Source of the DNA: JBBIJR01 sp037445875
GTDB taxonomy: Bacteria; CLD3; SB21
NCBI GenBank assembly: GCA_037445875.1
Contig: JBBIJR010000064.1
Coordinates: forward strand, 1-20,116
Length of the DNA: 20,116 nt
Direction of reading: 5' to 3'
Shown: in pieces, positions 6,269-14,094 of the stretch
Layout: each line of letters begins with the position of its first letter
Numbering within the stretch: position 1 is the stretch's first letter
The notes under the pieces: generated by a model
What the model saw: only the letters and a program-made list of their open reading frames with translations
Database searches by the model: none
What the model was told of the DNA's origin: nothing
Program-made: the position numbers and the translations under genes

Positions 6269-7495
6269 TCAGCGGGTCACCATAGCCTCATAGATTGGCG
6301 CAGGAATGAAACACAGAACAAAGATAATGAGCGCAAGGATCCCAATCAATTGCCTTCTCGAATCCAGCGGCACGTTTTCCTCCGCAACGGCAGGATGCTT
6401 GATACGGATCACGAGGATGATCAAGAGCGCCCACACCAACCAGCTTCGTATATCCAGAATCAACCCCATAAAGAGAATCATCGCAAATGTGACCATCGCA
6501 AAATACTTCTGTTTCTTGCCCAACAGGGCGTACGTGATGTGTCCTCCGTCGAGTTGGCCGATGGGGAGCAGGTTGAGGGCGGTCACCAACAATCCGAACC
6601 ATCCAGCAAACAATAAAGGGTAATGAACAATATCGTACATGGCCGGCATGCGGTCACCCGCCAGGACAGTGCCGAGGAAATTGAAGAGCAGCGAACTCCC
6701 GAAGAACATTTCCGGTTCGCCTTTGTAGAGGTCCTCGACATCGTAGAATTGGTAGGCGTACGATTTTTCGGGAATGGTCACAAAGCCGTAGATCAGAATA
6801 ACCAGGCAGACCAAGAAACCCGCAATGGGCCCCGCCGCACCCACATCCATCAGTTGCCGTTTGTTTCGAATGGGCGACTTGATGCGGATGAATGCGCCGA
6901 AGGTTCCGGGGATGATGGTAGTTCCACCAAACCCGGCAAACAGGCCCGGAGGAACCAGAATGCCTGGCAGGAAATATGGAAGTGTAACATCGAGCTTGTG
7001 ATAGCGGGCGGCCACGTAGTGACCGAATTCGTGGGCCGTCAGGATACCCAGCAGAGAAAAGGAGAACTGAAACCCGATCGACCAGTTCCATGTATCGACG
7101 ATCGTGCGGTTGATGATCGTGGCGGCTCCCGTAACAAAAACGACGACCAGCGTGATGAGAAAAAGTCCAAGATTGACCATCGGGTGGCCAAGCCACTTCC
7201 AACGCGTCGAACGAGGCAGTCGCCGGGCGAGCTGATCCAACTGCAAGTGACCGTTCCCGTGCGGAAGAAGGCGCAGAATCACTTGATCGGCTGTCCCGTC
7301 TTGCCGCGCGACGGTGGTCTGACTCGATATGGCCGCACGCAAGCCCAGTGGCGAAACGCGGTCCTGGATGAGATCCATCAGCGCCTGGTTCAGGTGGCGG
7401 GTGAGGAACTTGAGGTATACGGACTGGCCGTCGGATAACACGTATTCGATCTCGACCACACCTTTGAGGACTTCTTCGATCTGACGCTCAATCAT
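6269..7495 (-). CDS. Site-2-protease-like (M50) intramembrane metalloprotease
   Basis: This 408-residue membrane protease has the zinc motif LTAHEFGHYVAARYH (His155, Glu156, His159) in a transmembrane helix and the second metal-site motif LNLLPIGQLDGGH (Asn308, Pro311, Asp316). The first ~100 residues are soluble, followed by about eight hydrophobic segments. No PDZ domain is apparent, so it is unlike RseP and closer to the PDZ-less M50/EGY-like group. These enzymes cut membrane-embedded substrates such as anti-sigma factors or transcription-factor precursors; here no sigma/anti-sigma pair is nearby. The ATG at 7495 has only a poor ribosome site. The rhomboid gene starts 33 bases after its stop, suggesting co-transcription. 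lpxB is divergent. Confidence 0.92.
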   Translation of the reverse strand: MIERQIEEVLKGVVEIEYVLSDGQSVYLKFLTRHLNQALMDLIQDRVSPLGLRAAISSQTTVARQDGTADQVILRLLPHGNGHLQLDQLARRLPRSTRWKWLGHPMVNLGLFLITLVVVFVTGAATIINRTIVDTWNWSIGFQFSFSLLGILTAHEFGHYVAARYHKLDVTLPYFLPGILVPPGLFAGFGGTTIIPGTFGAFIRIKSPIRNKRQLMDVGAAGPIAGFLVCLVILIYGFVTIPEKSYAYQFYDVEDLYKGEPEMFFGSSLLFNFLGTVLAGDRMPAMYDIVHYPLLFAGWFGLLVTALNLLPIGQLDGGHITYALLGKKQKYFAMVTFAMILFMGLILDIRSWLVWALLIILVIRIKHPAVAEENVPLDSRRQLIGILALIIFVLCFIPAPIYEAMVTR

Positions 7496-7523
7496 TGTGG
7501 ATTTCTGACGCCTTTTGTAGATT
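7495..7523 (+). promoter_or_regulatory. Weak candidate promoter for lpxB
   Basis: TTGTGG (7495-7500) and TAGATT (7518-7523) are separated by 17 bases in the 54-base divergent gap, leaving about 20 bases to the lpxB ATG. The match is partial and the leader has no clear Shine-Dalgarno. Confidence 0.3.
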
Positions 7524-7549
7524 CTTCTTTAACTTAGAAACTTCTTCTC

Positions 7550-8743
7550 ATGCAGAATAATTCCGCTCCCTTCACGGTTGTGTTCAGTTGCGGCGAGATC
7601 TCCGGAGAGCAATACGGAGCGCTGTTGGCCAGGGCCTTTCGGCGCTTGATCCCGGGAGTATGTCTCAGCGGAATCGCCGGCCCGCACATGATTGATGCGG
7701 GGGTCAAGTCGGTGGCCCACGTCCGGGAACTTTCCCTCATGGGTTTTCAAGAGGTCCTGCATCGTCTTCCGGCGGTCGCCCGCATCCACCGCAAATTGGT
7801 CGACCACATTCAAGAACTTCGCCCCGACCTGGTGGTTCTGATCGATTTTCCGGATTTTAATCTGCGATTGGCCCGGAAAATCCATCGGTGGAGAAGTCGG
7901 CCGGGCGGGAGCAAACCCATCGTCGTCTACTACATTCCGCCAAAGGTTTGGGTCTGGAGAAAGCGGCGACTGCACCAAATCGCAAAGTACTGCGACCTCG
8001 TTATCCCGATATTTCCGTTCGAGGCGCGGCTATACAGTGAATACCGGATACCCTGCTTCTTTGGAGGCCATCCCTTCCATGATCTTCTTTTTCAATATGA
8101 CCAAAAGGACCCTCAAAATCAAGACAGGCCCGACGTCGGAGTCTTTCCCGGCAGCAGGCCGCAGGAGGTTCTGCGGATCCTGCCGATGCTTCTGGACGCG
8201 TGTGCCGAATACGGCCGGCGCGCTGGCCGCATGCTAACCGTCGGGATCAGTTCCTGCGATGCCGTTCCGCGCGGTCTTTACGAATCCATCGTGAGTCGTT
8301 TTACCGCCTCTCCTCAGCCGGTGCACATCGAGTGGTACCGTGAGCCCTACCCATTGATGCGTGCGGCCCGCGTTGCGCTCGCGAAATCGGGGACGAACAA
8401 TCTGGAACTTGCGTTTTTTCGCCGGCCTTTTGCGGTCGCCTATCGGACGTCCGTGCTGACGTGGCTGGTCGCCCGCCTGTTGATTCGTATTCCTTTCATC
8501 TCCCCGGTCAATATTCTCGCAGGCAGGAAGATCGTAGAAGAACTGGTTCAGTCCGATGCCACCTCCGGCAGACTGGCCGCTTCACTGGCGGCTCTGCTGG
8601 AAAAGGACCAGCAACCGTTGTCCGAGGAGTTGCACAGCATAGCCGACTCCCTTGGAACACCGGGAGTTTCTGCTCGCGTGGCGGAGCATATCCTGCAGTA
8701 TGTCGGGACAAAAAAAGGGCCGTCTGCAGCAGACGGCCCTTGA
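7550..8743 (+). CDS. lpxB: Lipid-A-disaccharide synthase LpxB
   Basis: LpxB joins UDP-diacylglucosamine and lipid X to form the lipid A disaccharide at the inner membrane. The family landmarks appear in order: CGEISGEQYGALLARAF near the N-terminus, RELSLMGFQEVL, LVVLIDFPDFNLRLA, YYIPPKVWVWRKRR, IFPFEARLY, GGHPFHDLL, VFPGSRPQEV, ALAKSGTNNLELAFFRRP and PVNILAGRKIVEELVQ. At 397 aa it is slightly longer than E. coli LpxB (382). The usual SGTATLE is SGTNNLE here, a change next to the nucleotide-binding loop that may be lineage-specific. The gene stands alone on the plus strand; lpxA/lpxC/lpxD are not in the window. Its last ten codons overlap the terminator hairpin of the convergent operon. Confidence 0.95.
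   Translation: MQNNSAPFTVVFSCGEISGEQYGALLARAFRRLIPGVCLSGIAGPHMIDAGVKSVAHVRELSLMGFQEVLHRLPAVARIHRKLVDHIQELRPDLVVLIDFPDFNLRLARKIHRWRSRPGGSKPIVVYYIPPKVWVWRKRRLHQIAKYCDLVIPIFPFEARLYSEYRIPCFFGGHPFHDLLFQYDQKDPQNQDRPDVGVFPGSRPQEVLRILPMLLDACAEYGRRAGRMLTVGISSCDAVPRGLYESIVSRFTASPQPVHIEWYREPYPLMRAARVALAKSGTNNLELAFFRRPFAVAYRTSVLTWLVARLLIRIPFISPVNILAGRKIVEELVQSDATSGRLAASLAALLEKDQQPLSEELHSIADSLGTPGVSARVAEHILQYVGTKKGPSAADGP
8710..8741 (-). terminator. Intrinsic terminator of the leftward envelope/cyclase operon, inside the lpxB 3' end
   Basis: A perfect 12-base-pair stem (8715-8726 with 8730-8741) and a 3-base loop are followed on the minus strand by a run of seven T (8716-8710). This is a classical rho-independent terminator for the FecR-domain gene. 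It overlaps the last coding bases and the stop codon of lpxB; on the plus strand the T-run is missing, so it should act mainly leftward. Confidence 0.88.
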
Positions 8744-8766
8744 CAACTCCCGGCAACGGGAGATAT

Positions 8767-9720
8767 TTACTTGCCTCCCTCGGCCAGTTTACGCGCCGTG
8801 TCTTCAGCCACCTTGGCTTCTTCGAGGCGCCCCGTTTCCTTGTACAGCGTGGCGAGCATGATATGCGCCTGTGCCATGTCCGGCTTGAGAGCAATGAGGT
8901 TCAGGATGGCATTTTCCGCCTGCTTCATCAGTCCGTAGTCGCGATACAGTGCAGCCGAAAGGAGGTAGAATTGCGGATTGGTGTTATCTCCGTTGCAGAC
9001 TTTGATAACCTCCTTCAGATCGTCCTCCATGGTGGTCTTGTCGTCCGGGTGAATCAGCGAGAAATGCACCTCGGGAGAAACGTCCGCTCCTTTGGGATCC
9101 TTGACGGTCCAGACGTACTTTTCGTCCTCGCTCAGCTTGGGGGCGGTCTTCGGGTAAGTGATCTCGGTGGATCCTGCGACCGGAATCTCGTATTTGAAAC
9201 TCGTGATCTCGCTTCGGATCGTCACGAGGTAGTCCTTTCCGGCGGTCTTGCGATGGTCCACCCACTTGAACACCGGCTCGCTTTCGAGGATTTTCGTTTC
9301 CGACGGATAGGTGGCTGTGATCATCCGATTGGCGTCACCGGCCCAGGCGCGTGTAGCCCCGGCCATGGAGGAACTCGACGTTTCGCCCCAGACGAGGCTG
9401 GAGAGCGTGGAGTAGAGACTGGAGAGAAAGGAGCTTTCCTCCTGCTTTCCTTTGACGGCGTAGCTTTTCCCCGCCGCCAGTATTACCTCCTTGCCGCTGT
9501 AATACGTAATGGTCGCGCTGCCGTCCTTCCCCGCAACAACGCGGTCACCGTCGTTGAGCTTGGTGCTCGTCGTCGCTTTCGTCTCCTTGCCCTTCGCGTC
9601 CACCACCTTGACCGAGCCTTTCACTTTGGAGAAAAACGCAACACCCTTCTCCTGCGCCCGGACACCGAACGCCAGCAATAGCCACACGGCCATGCCGAAT
9701 GCCATGAAACGATGTACCAT
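8767..9720 (-). CDS. Secreted FecR-domain protein with C-terminal TPR
   Basis: This 317-residue exported protein has a signal peptide of about 22 residues (MVHRFMAFGMAVWLLLAFG...A). A FecR-like beta domain follows (about 27-95, e.g. SVKVVDAKGKETKATTSTKL, LNDGDRVVAGKDGSATITYY). Next come a Ser-rich linker, a middle beta-sandwich-like part (about 130-235: EPVFKWVDHRKTAGKDYLVTI...) and tetratricopeptide-like helices (about 250-312, QFYLLSAALYRDYGLMKQAE and AQAHIMLATLYKETGRLEEA). FecR-type domains act in the periplasm as sensors or scaffolds. Genes of this kind often sit beside CHASE2-adenylate cyclases, as here. The start has a good ribosome site (AGGCGGAG). A 115-base gap separates it from the cyclase, but there is no strong promoter, so it probably belongs to the same unit. 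The molecular role is unknown. Confidence 0.82.
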   Translation of the reverse strand: MVHRFMAFGMAVWLLLAFGVRAQEKGVAFFSKVKGSVKVVDAKGKETKATTSTKLNDGDRVVAGKDGSATITYYSGKEVILAAGKSYAVKGKQEESSFLSSLYSTLSSLVWGETSSSSMAGATRAWAGDANRMITATYPSETKILESEPVFKWVDHRKTAGKDYLVTIRSEITSFKYEIPVAGSTEITYPKTAPKLSEDEKYVWTVKDPKGADVSPEVHFSLIHPDDKTTMEDDLKEVIKVCNGDNTNPQFYLLSAALYRDYGLMKQAENAILNLIALKPDMAQAHIMLATLYKETGRLEEAKVAEDTARKLAEGGK

Positions 9721-9812
9721 AAAACTCGCTCCGCCTTTCGCTAGGGTTGTACCCGTTGGTTATCGAACGCGAATGAATGATCGCAGATGCATGCACGTAA
9801 ACAAAACTTATC

Positions 9813-9837
9813 CAAAAGCCCTCCGAAACTCAAGGCT
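9813..9837 (-). terminator. Weak hairpin after the adenylate cyclase gene
   Basis: Starting at the cyclase stop codon, AGCCTT (9837-9832) can pair with AGGGCT (9822-9817) over a 9-base loop, with one G-U pair, followed by four T. It is a weak attenuator-like structure at best and may reduce read-through into the FecR gene. Confidence 0.3.
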
Positions 9838-11947
9838 ATTTTTCCGTCATGTGGAACGTACCGTCCCAATCTTCTCCCGGCGGCTGCGTCAAAAAGGCTT
9901 TACAGCGCTTGATATAGAGCTTGGACGCTTCGTCCGTATGCGCGTGCGCCAGGGCCTGTTCGAACTTCACCGCCGCCGCCTCCCACTGCCGTTTGCGGTA
10001 CAACTCGATGCCGTCCTGATAGTGCTCGATCAGTTTACGGGTCGCCTCCGGCAGCGGCTCATTGGCCCGACCCAGCAATTCGTACACCTTCACGGGTTTG
10101 CTTTTTCCCTTGACCACGATCACATCGAGGTCTCGAACGATCACGCGCTCCCGAACCTGCTGGTAGGTAAAGTCGCTGATCATGATGTACGTACCGTACT
10201 GCTTGTTGGCACCTTCCAGGCGCGAGGCGAGGTTCATGTTGTCACCGATCCCTGTGTAGTCGTACCGGATGTCCGATCCGATGTTGCCGAAAACGACGTT
10301 TCCCGTATTGATGCCGATGCGATTCCGGATCGGCGGCAGGCCGGCAGATTTCCACTGCTCTCTAAGGTCCGCGAGGCGCTTCTGCATTTCCAGCGCGGCA
10401 TAGCAGGCATGCAGTGCGTGTTCGTTCTGCGGCAGCGGCGCACCGAAGACGGCCACGATGGCGTCCCCGATGTACTTGTCCAGACTGCCTCCCTGCCGAA
10501 AGATTGTATCCGTCATGGCACCCAGGTACTGGTTCAGCAATTCGACCAGTTGCTTGGGCGAGAGGTTCTCCGCGATATGGGTGAACCCTTCGATATCGGA
10601 AAAGAGAATGCTGATTTCCTTCTCCTCTCCGCCCAGCTCGAGTTTCGTCGGGTCTTTAATGAGTTCCTCCACATAGGCAGGCGGCGCGTATCTCGCAAAC
10701 ATCGTCTTGATCTGCCGCTTCGTCTTTTCTTCGGTGAACGCCTGGTAGATCGAGGTGGCAAAGTACGCGACCAGAACCGTCAGCGTGGCGCTCATCGCCG
10801 GCACCCACAGTCCCTGAGAGGCGAACAGGCTGTATGCCGCGACCCAGACCGTCACGATCAGCAGGAAAGCCGCTGCTAATTCCCCGACCAATCCCAACCG
10901 TACCGTCGACCATACCATCACGATCGTCAAAAGCAGCAGCGCGGCGATCACCCAACCCGAATGCACCGGAACAATGTACGTCTCGCGCAGAAGCGTCAGA
11001 AAAGCGTTGGCGTGTACCTCCGCTCCGTACATCCAGTTACCGAGGGTCGGTTTGTAATACGGCGTGACAAAGCGGTCGGGGACGAATTCCCCTCCGTTAC
11101 CGATGATGACCGCCTTGTCCTTGAAAAGGTCGTCCGGCCACGCGAGATCACCGGTGAGCCGGCTGCTCCGATAGATCGCCGTCGGTCCTTCCTCTTTTTG
11201 CAGCCAGTCCCCGTCTGCTTGTTTTTCCCAGATGGGAGGCGGTCCGGTATAGTTGATGATGACGCCTTCAGACGCTGTCAGTGGGAGGGATCTACGTTCC
11301 AGGACATCTGCTATGAAGGCGTCCGGATCTTTCTCCCGGTAGAGGCAGTACGCCAGCGAAGCAAAGGCAAGGGCGCGGGAACCGTCGGACAGATTGGCCG
11401 CCGGCTTGAATTCGCGGACCGTCGATAGACCTCCGCCGCCGGAGATCTGCAGATTCGCGTAGCCAACTCCTCTGAGACCCTCAGCGAAGAAGGGATGGGG
11501 CTGCTGCAGGCGAACCGATCCGTCCTCCTGCCTGTGCCAGATGGAGACTGAAATGACATTGCCGGCGCGCAGCATGGCTTGCAACAGGACGGAGTCGCCG
11601 CGCGCGTCTAATTGCTCCAGTCGATCATAGAACGCAATGTCCACCGCGATAACCCTTGCTCCTTTGGACGCCACCGTATCGATGAGGCGGGCCAGGTAAC
11701 GCCGCGGTAAGGGGTCGTAGTAGCCGAAGTCTTTTTCGATGGCTCTCTCGTCCACCATCACGACGGCCACCTCCGGCGTTTTCTCACCGGACGGACGATA
11801 GCGCAGGCCGAACATCAAATCCAGGGCATTCTCCTCCATACCCCGGAAGGCCGGGTTTGCGCTGAAATACCAGCCGATCGAAACCGTCAACAGGACAATG
11901 GCGGCGATCCAGAATCGAGTGTGATGGCGATGGACGATGGTTTTCAT
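9836..11947 (-). CDS. CHASE2-domain adenylate cyclase (class III), membrane-bound
   Basis: This 703-residue sensor-cyclase starts at the ATG at 11947 with GGAG 6 bases upstream. An N-terminal membrane helix (12-29) leads to an extracytoplasmic CHASE2 domain (about 35-325; VAVVMVDERAIEKDFGYYDP, RVIAVDIAFYDR, VIIGNGGEF). Three membrane helices follow (about 330-400). The cyclase domain (about 443-627) has the metal Asp451 in LFSDIEGFT and Asp495 in DKYIGDAIVAVFG, with Lys491 and Asp569 (YTGIGDNMNLASRLEG) at the adenine-specifying positions and Asn572/Arg576 for transition-state contacts. It therefore looks active and ATP-specific, giving cAMP. A TPR-like helical tail (about 637-685) follows. 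CHASE2 would sense a periplasmic signal. It is 30 bases downstream of a small membrane protein and upstream of the FecR gene. Confidence 0.93.
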   Translation of the reverse strand: MKTIVHRHHTRFWIAAIVLLTVSIGWYFSANPAFRGMEENALDLMFGLRYRPSGEKTPEVAVVMVDERAIEKDFGYYDPLPRRYLARLIDTVASKGARVIAVDIAFYDRLEQLDARGDSVLLQAMLRAGNVISVSIWHRQEDGSVRLQQPHPFFAEGLRGVGYANLQISGGGGLSTVREFKPAANLSDGSRALAFASLAYCLYREKDPDAFIADVLERRSLPLTASEGVIINYTGPPPIWEKQADGDWLQKEEGPTAIYRSSRLTGDLAWPDDLFKDKAVIIGNGGEFVPDRFVTPYYKPTLGNWMYGAEVHANAFLTLLRETYIVPVHSGWVIAALLLLTIVMVWSTVRLGLVGELAAAFLLIVTVWVAAYSLFASQGLWVPAMSATLTVLVAYFATSIYQAFTEEKTKRQIKTMFARYAPPAYVEELIKDPTKLELGGEEKEISILFSDIEGFTHIAENLSPKQLVELLNQYLGAMTDTIFRQGGSLDKYIGDAIVAVFGAPLPQNEHALHACYAALEMQKRLADLREQWKSAGLPPIRNRIGINTGNVVFGNIGSDIRYDYTGIGDNMNLASRLEGANKQYGTYIMISDFTYQQVRERVIVRDLDVIVVKGKSKPVKVYELLGRANEPLPEATRKLIEHYQDGIELYRKRQWEAAAVKFEQALAHAHTDEASKLYIKRCKAFLTQPPGEDWDGTFHMTEK

Positions 11948-11977
11948 GCAACTCTCCGAAAAGGTGATCCGGAAAAG

Positions 11978-12508
11978 CTAGGGAACGATCGTGGCGGCCA
12001 CGTCGAGTGCCTTGAGGCGATCATTGACCGCCAGTATGACGGAAGTATCATAGAAACGAAAGCGATGATTCGAACGGCGGCCTTTCAGGCGGAGCGTCAG
12101 GCGGTTGTCGCTCCATTCATAGGAGGCGATCTCGTTCCACTGGATTTCCATTTCGTATCGCGAGGATACCCCGCCCAGGCCTGTCTCATTCACGAAACAG
12201 GTCTGGTATACCATCGCATTGACGAAAAAACCCACACACAGGACGCTCACGGCGACCAGGAGGGAAGGTTCGATGGATGTGAGGAAGAACCCGGTCATCA
12301 GCAGAGCGCCAGTCAGGAGAAACAGGGCATAGTGCAGACGCACCGAAGACCGATATACCCTCGTGACCAGGAACCCCTCGCGGCCGCTTGTACGGACAAC
12401 GAAGCCCAACAACGCTCCGAGTTCCAGATAGGTGTTGAAGACCACGACCAGGACCACGAAGGCGTTGACGCCTATGAGCCACAGGTCTTCCGATTGCAGC
12501 ATATCCAT
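11978..12508 (-). CDS. Small membrane protein with C-terminal PH-like domain
   Basis: I do not recognise this 176-residue protein by name. Three to four hydrophobic helices lie at about 9-38, 58-80 and 83-103. A soluble tail (about 105-176) then alternates short strands and ends with a helix: MEIQWNEIASYEWSDNRLTL, KGRRSNHRFRFYD and SVILAVNDRLKAL. This layout resembles bacterial PH-like domains (DUF5673/YcxB-like) fused to membrane helices. Such domains are thought to bind proteins or lipids at the membrane. The start could be the ATG at 12508 or the one two codons later; neither has a strong ribosome site. It lies 26 bases after the BFN gene and 30 before the CHASE2 cyclase, so it may belong to the same sensory unit. 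Function unknown. Confidence 0.7.
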   Translation of the reverse strand: MDMLQSEDLWLIGVNAFVVLVVVFNTYLELGALLGFVVRTSGREGFLVTRVYRSSVRLHYALFLLTGALLMTGFFLTSIEPSLLVAVSVLCVGFFVNAMVYQTCFVNETGLGGVSSRYEMEIQWNEIASYEWSDNRLTLRLKGRRSNHRFRFYDTSVILAVNDRLKALDVAATIVP

Positions 12509-12534
12509 GTTGCGAGGATCCGGGGTGACGGTGA

Positions 12535-13086
12535 CTAGGGTGTCTGCTGGTTAAGGCGCAGAATGATATCGCGAAGGCGTGCGGCGTCCTCGAAATTCTC
12601 GTTCTGGACCGCCTGCTGCAGTTGTTCTCTGAGTTCCTTCAGCTGACGGTCCCTGCCGACGGGGTGGCCGTCCGACAACGATGTTGTGCCGTGGGTCTGC
12701 AGGAGGCCCTGACGCACGAAGATCGAAGTGTGGGTTCGCAGAGCCAGCGCTATCGCGTCGCCGGGCTGGGCCTCGATATCGCTGCCGCCCCCACCCGAAG
12801 ATACCGTCACCTGTGCATAACAGCCGTCTTCGCGCACGTCGTAGATCACGACCTTGTTCAGTCTCGCCTCGCAATTATCCAGAAGAGTCTTGATCAGATC
12901 GTGCGTTTGAGGCCTCGGCATCCGGACGTTCTCCAGCGACAGCGCAATCGCCTTTGCCTCAAAGGGCGTTACCGGAACGACCAGCCTCTTCTTGCCGGTA
13001 AGTTCCTGCAGAACGACCGAATACTCCCCTTCCGAATGCGTCGAGGACAGACCAACAACGAGCACAGGGGTCATGGCACCGTTCAC
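12535..13086 (-). CDS. Bifunctional-nuclease-family (DUF151) protein with UVR motif
   Basis: This 183-residue protein combines an N-terminal BFN/DUF151 domain (about 5-130; GKKRLVVPVTPFEAKAIALS, PRPQTHDLIKTLLDN, AQPGDAIALALRTHTSIFV) with a C-terminal UvrB/UvrC interaction motif (about 147-180; LKELREQLQQAVQNENFEDA). BFN proteins are found from bacteria to plants, and some have DNase/RNase activity. The UVR motif suggests contact with a partner protein. The GTG start at 13086 overlaps the stop codon of the PorV-like gene (GTGA), indicating translational coupling; an ATG at 13074 is an alternative. Why it sits among envelope genes is not clear. This domain pairing is common in Bacteroidota and relatives. 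The biochemical activity of this copy is unknown. Confidence 0.9.
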   Translation of the reverse strand: MNGAMTPVLVVGLSSTHSEGEYSVVLQELTGKKRLVVPVTPFEAKAIALSLENVRMPRPQTHDLIKTLLDNCEARLNKVVIYDVREDGCYAQVTVSSGGGGSDIEAQPGDAIALALRTHTSIFVRQGLLQTHGTTSLSDGHPVGRDRQLKELREQLQQAVQNENFEDAARLRDIILRLNQQTP

Positions 13087-14030
13087 GGGAAACTCATCGT
13101 CAGGGACAGCCGATTGATCGCTCCGATCCCCCAGGAGGCGAAGGAATAGTCGAAGGTATACTGCCGGTACTTGAAACCCAGGCCCGCCGAAAAACCGGCA
13201 ATGCGGTTCATGAATTCGTCCGAGTCGAGATTCAGGTCGTTGTGGCGCTGATGATTGTAACCCGCTCTCACGAAAAGGTACTCCCTCGGGCTCAACTCGG
13301 CGCCGACGGCAAACCGTTTGAGCCTGTCGCCAATCGACCCTGCAAGGTTCAGGTCGGAAAAATTACCGCTGACGGTGATGGGCGCCTTTTCGAGCTTCTT
13401 GGAGAAGCCTATTTGAAGACTCAGAGGAAGGTCGTCTTTGGTCCTGGCGAAAGCATCGGTCACCTGACCGACATTAAGGAGGCTGATGCCCACTTGAGCG
13501 TCTTGATCGGCGATCCGGTAGATCATCCCCAGATCTATGGCAATGGCCGTAGAAGAATAATCTTCGATCGTGGAATGAATAAACTTCAAATTCACGCCAT
13601 AATAGGCGTTATCAAAAGCACTGTGAGCATGGAAAAAATTCAGCGCCACGTCGCCAGCACTGAAGTCCTTGGTTTCGTTGGCGAAGGCATCGTACCCCTG
13701 AAAGTCGCCATAATTAAAATAGACCAGGCCGGCACCGAACATGCCGTACTCTCCGATCGGTTGCACGTACGCCAGGAATCCGGACTGGATATCAAGCAGG
13801 TGATTCATGTAACCCGCCGACGCCTGCCGTGTCTCCATCACTGCCACCCCGGCCGGGTTGTACATGAAGGTGGTCACGTCGCCAAAACTCGAAGTGAATG
13901 CGTCACCCAGGGACGTCGCGCGGGGCGAAACCCCCACGCGCAAAAAATGGTAACCCGGCTCGCGCGCGAACAAAGCGGGCGACATCGCACTAGTCAACAG
14001 CAGGCCAACAAGCCATACACGCCAGATCAT
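13083..14030 (-). CDS. PorV/PorQ-family outer-membrane protein
   Basis: This 315-residue protein has a signal peptide (MIWRVWLVGLLLTSAMSPALFA). It then follows the PorV/PorQ pattern: FLRVGVSPRATSLGDAFTS, TTFMYNPAGVAVME, SAGYMNHLLDIQSG, repeated amphipathic beta strands (GAGLVYFNYGDFQGYD, YYGVNLKFIHSTIEDYSSTA, LFVRAGYNHQRHNDLN) and a C-terminal strand ending in aromatic/Pro (RLSLTMSFP). PorV and PorQ are beta-barrels of the type IX secretion system that handle cargo with C-terminal sorting domains; homologues occur widely in FCB candidate phyla. An in-frame extension to 14180 is unlike the family and overlaps ccmC, so the ATG at 14030 is used. It follows ccmC by 64 bases and is coupled to the BFN gene by a 4-base overlap. 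Its role in a full T9SS is inferred. Confidence 0.85.
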   Translation of the reverse strand: MIWRVWLVGLLLTSAMSPALFAREPGYHFLRVGVSPRATSLGDAFTSSFGDVTTFMYNPAGVAVMETRQASAGYMNHLLDIQSGFLAYVQPIGEYGMFGAGLVYFNYGDFQGYDAFANETKDFSAGDVALNFFHAHSAFDNAYYGVNLKFIHSTIEDYSSTAIAIDLGMIYRIADQDAQVGISLLNVGQVTDAFARTKDDLPLSLQIGFSKKLEKAPITVSGNFSDLNLAGSIGDRLKRFAVGAELSPREYLFVRAGYNHQRHNDLNLDSDEFMNRIAGFSAGLGFKYRQYTFDYSFASWGIGAINRLSLTMSFP

Positions 14031-14094
14031 AAGATGCTTTCTGAGATTGCTTCCAACCAATATAACGACACGTCCCACAGATGTCAAGAAACGT

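Noticed and set aside
9509..10879. 456-codon plus-strand frame opposite the CHASE2-cyclase and FecR genes
   Set aside because: The minus strand carries clear cyclase and CHASE2 motifs; the antisense frame is open only because of the base composition.
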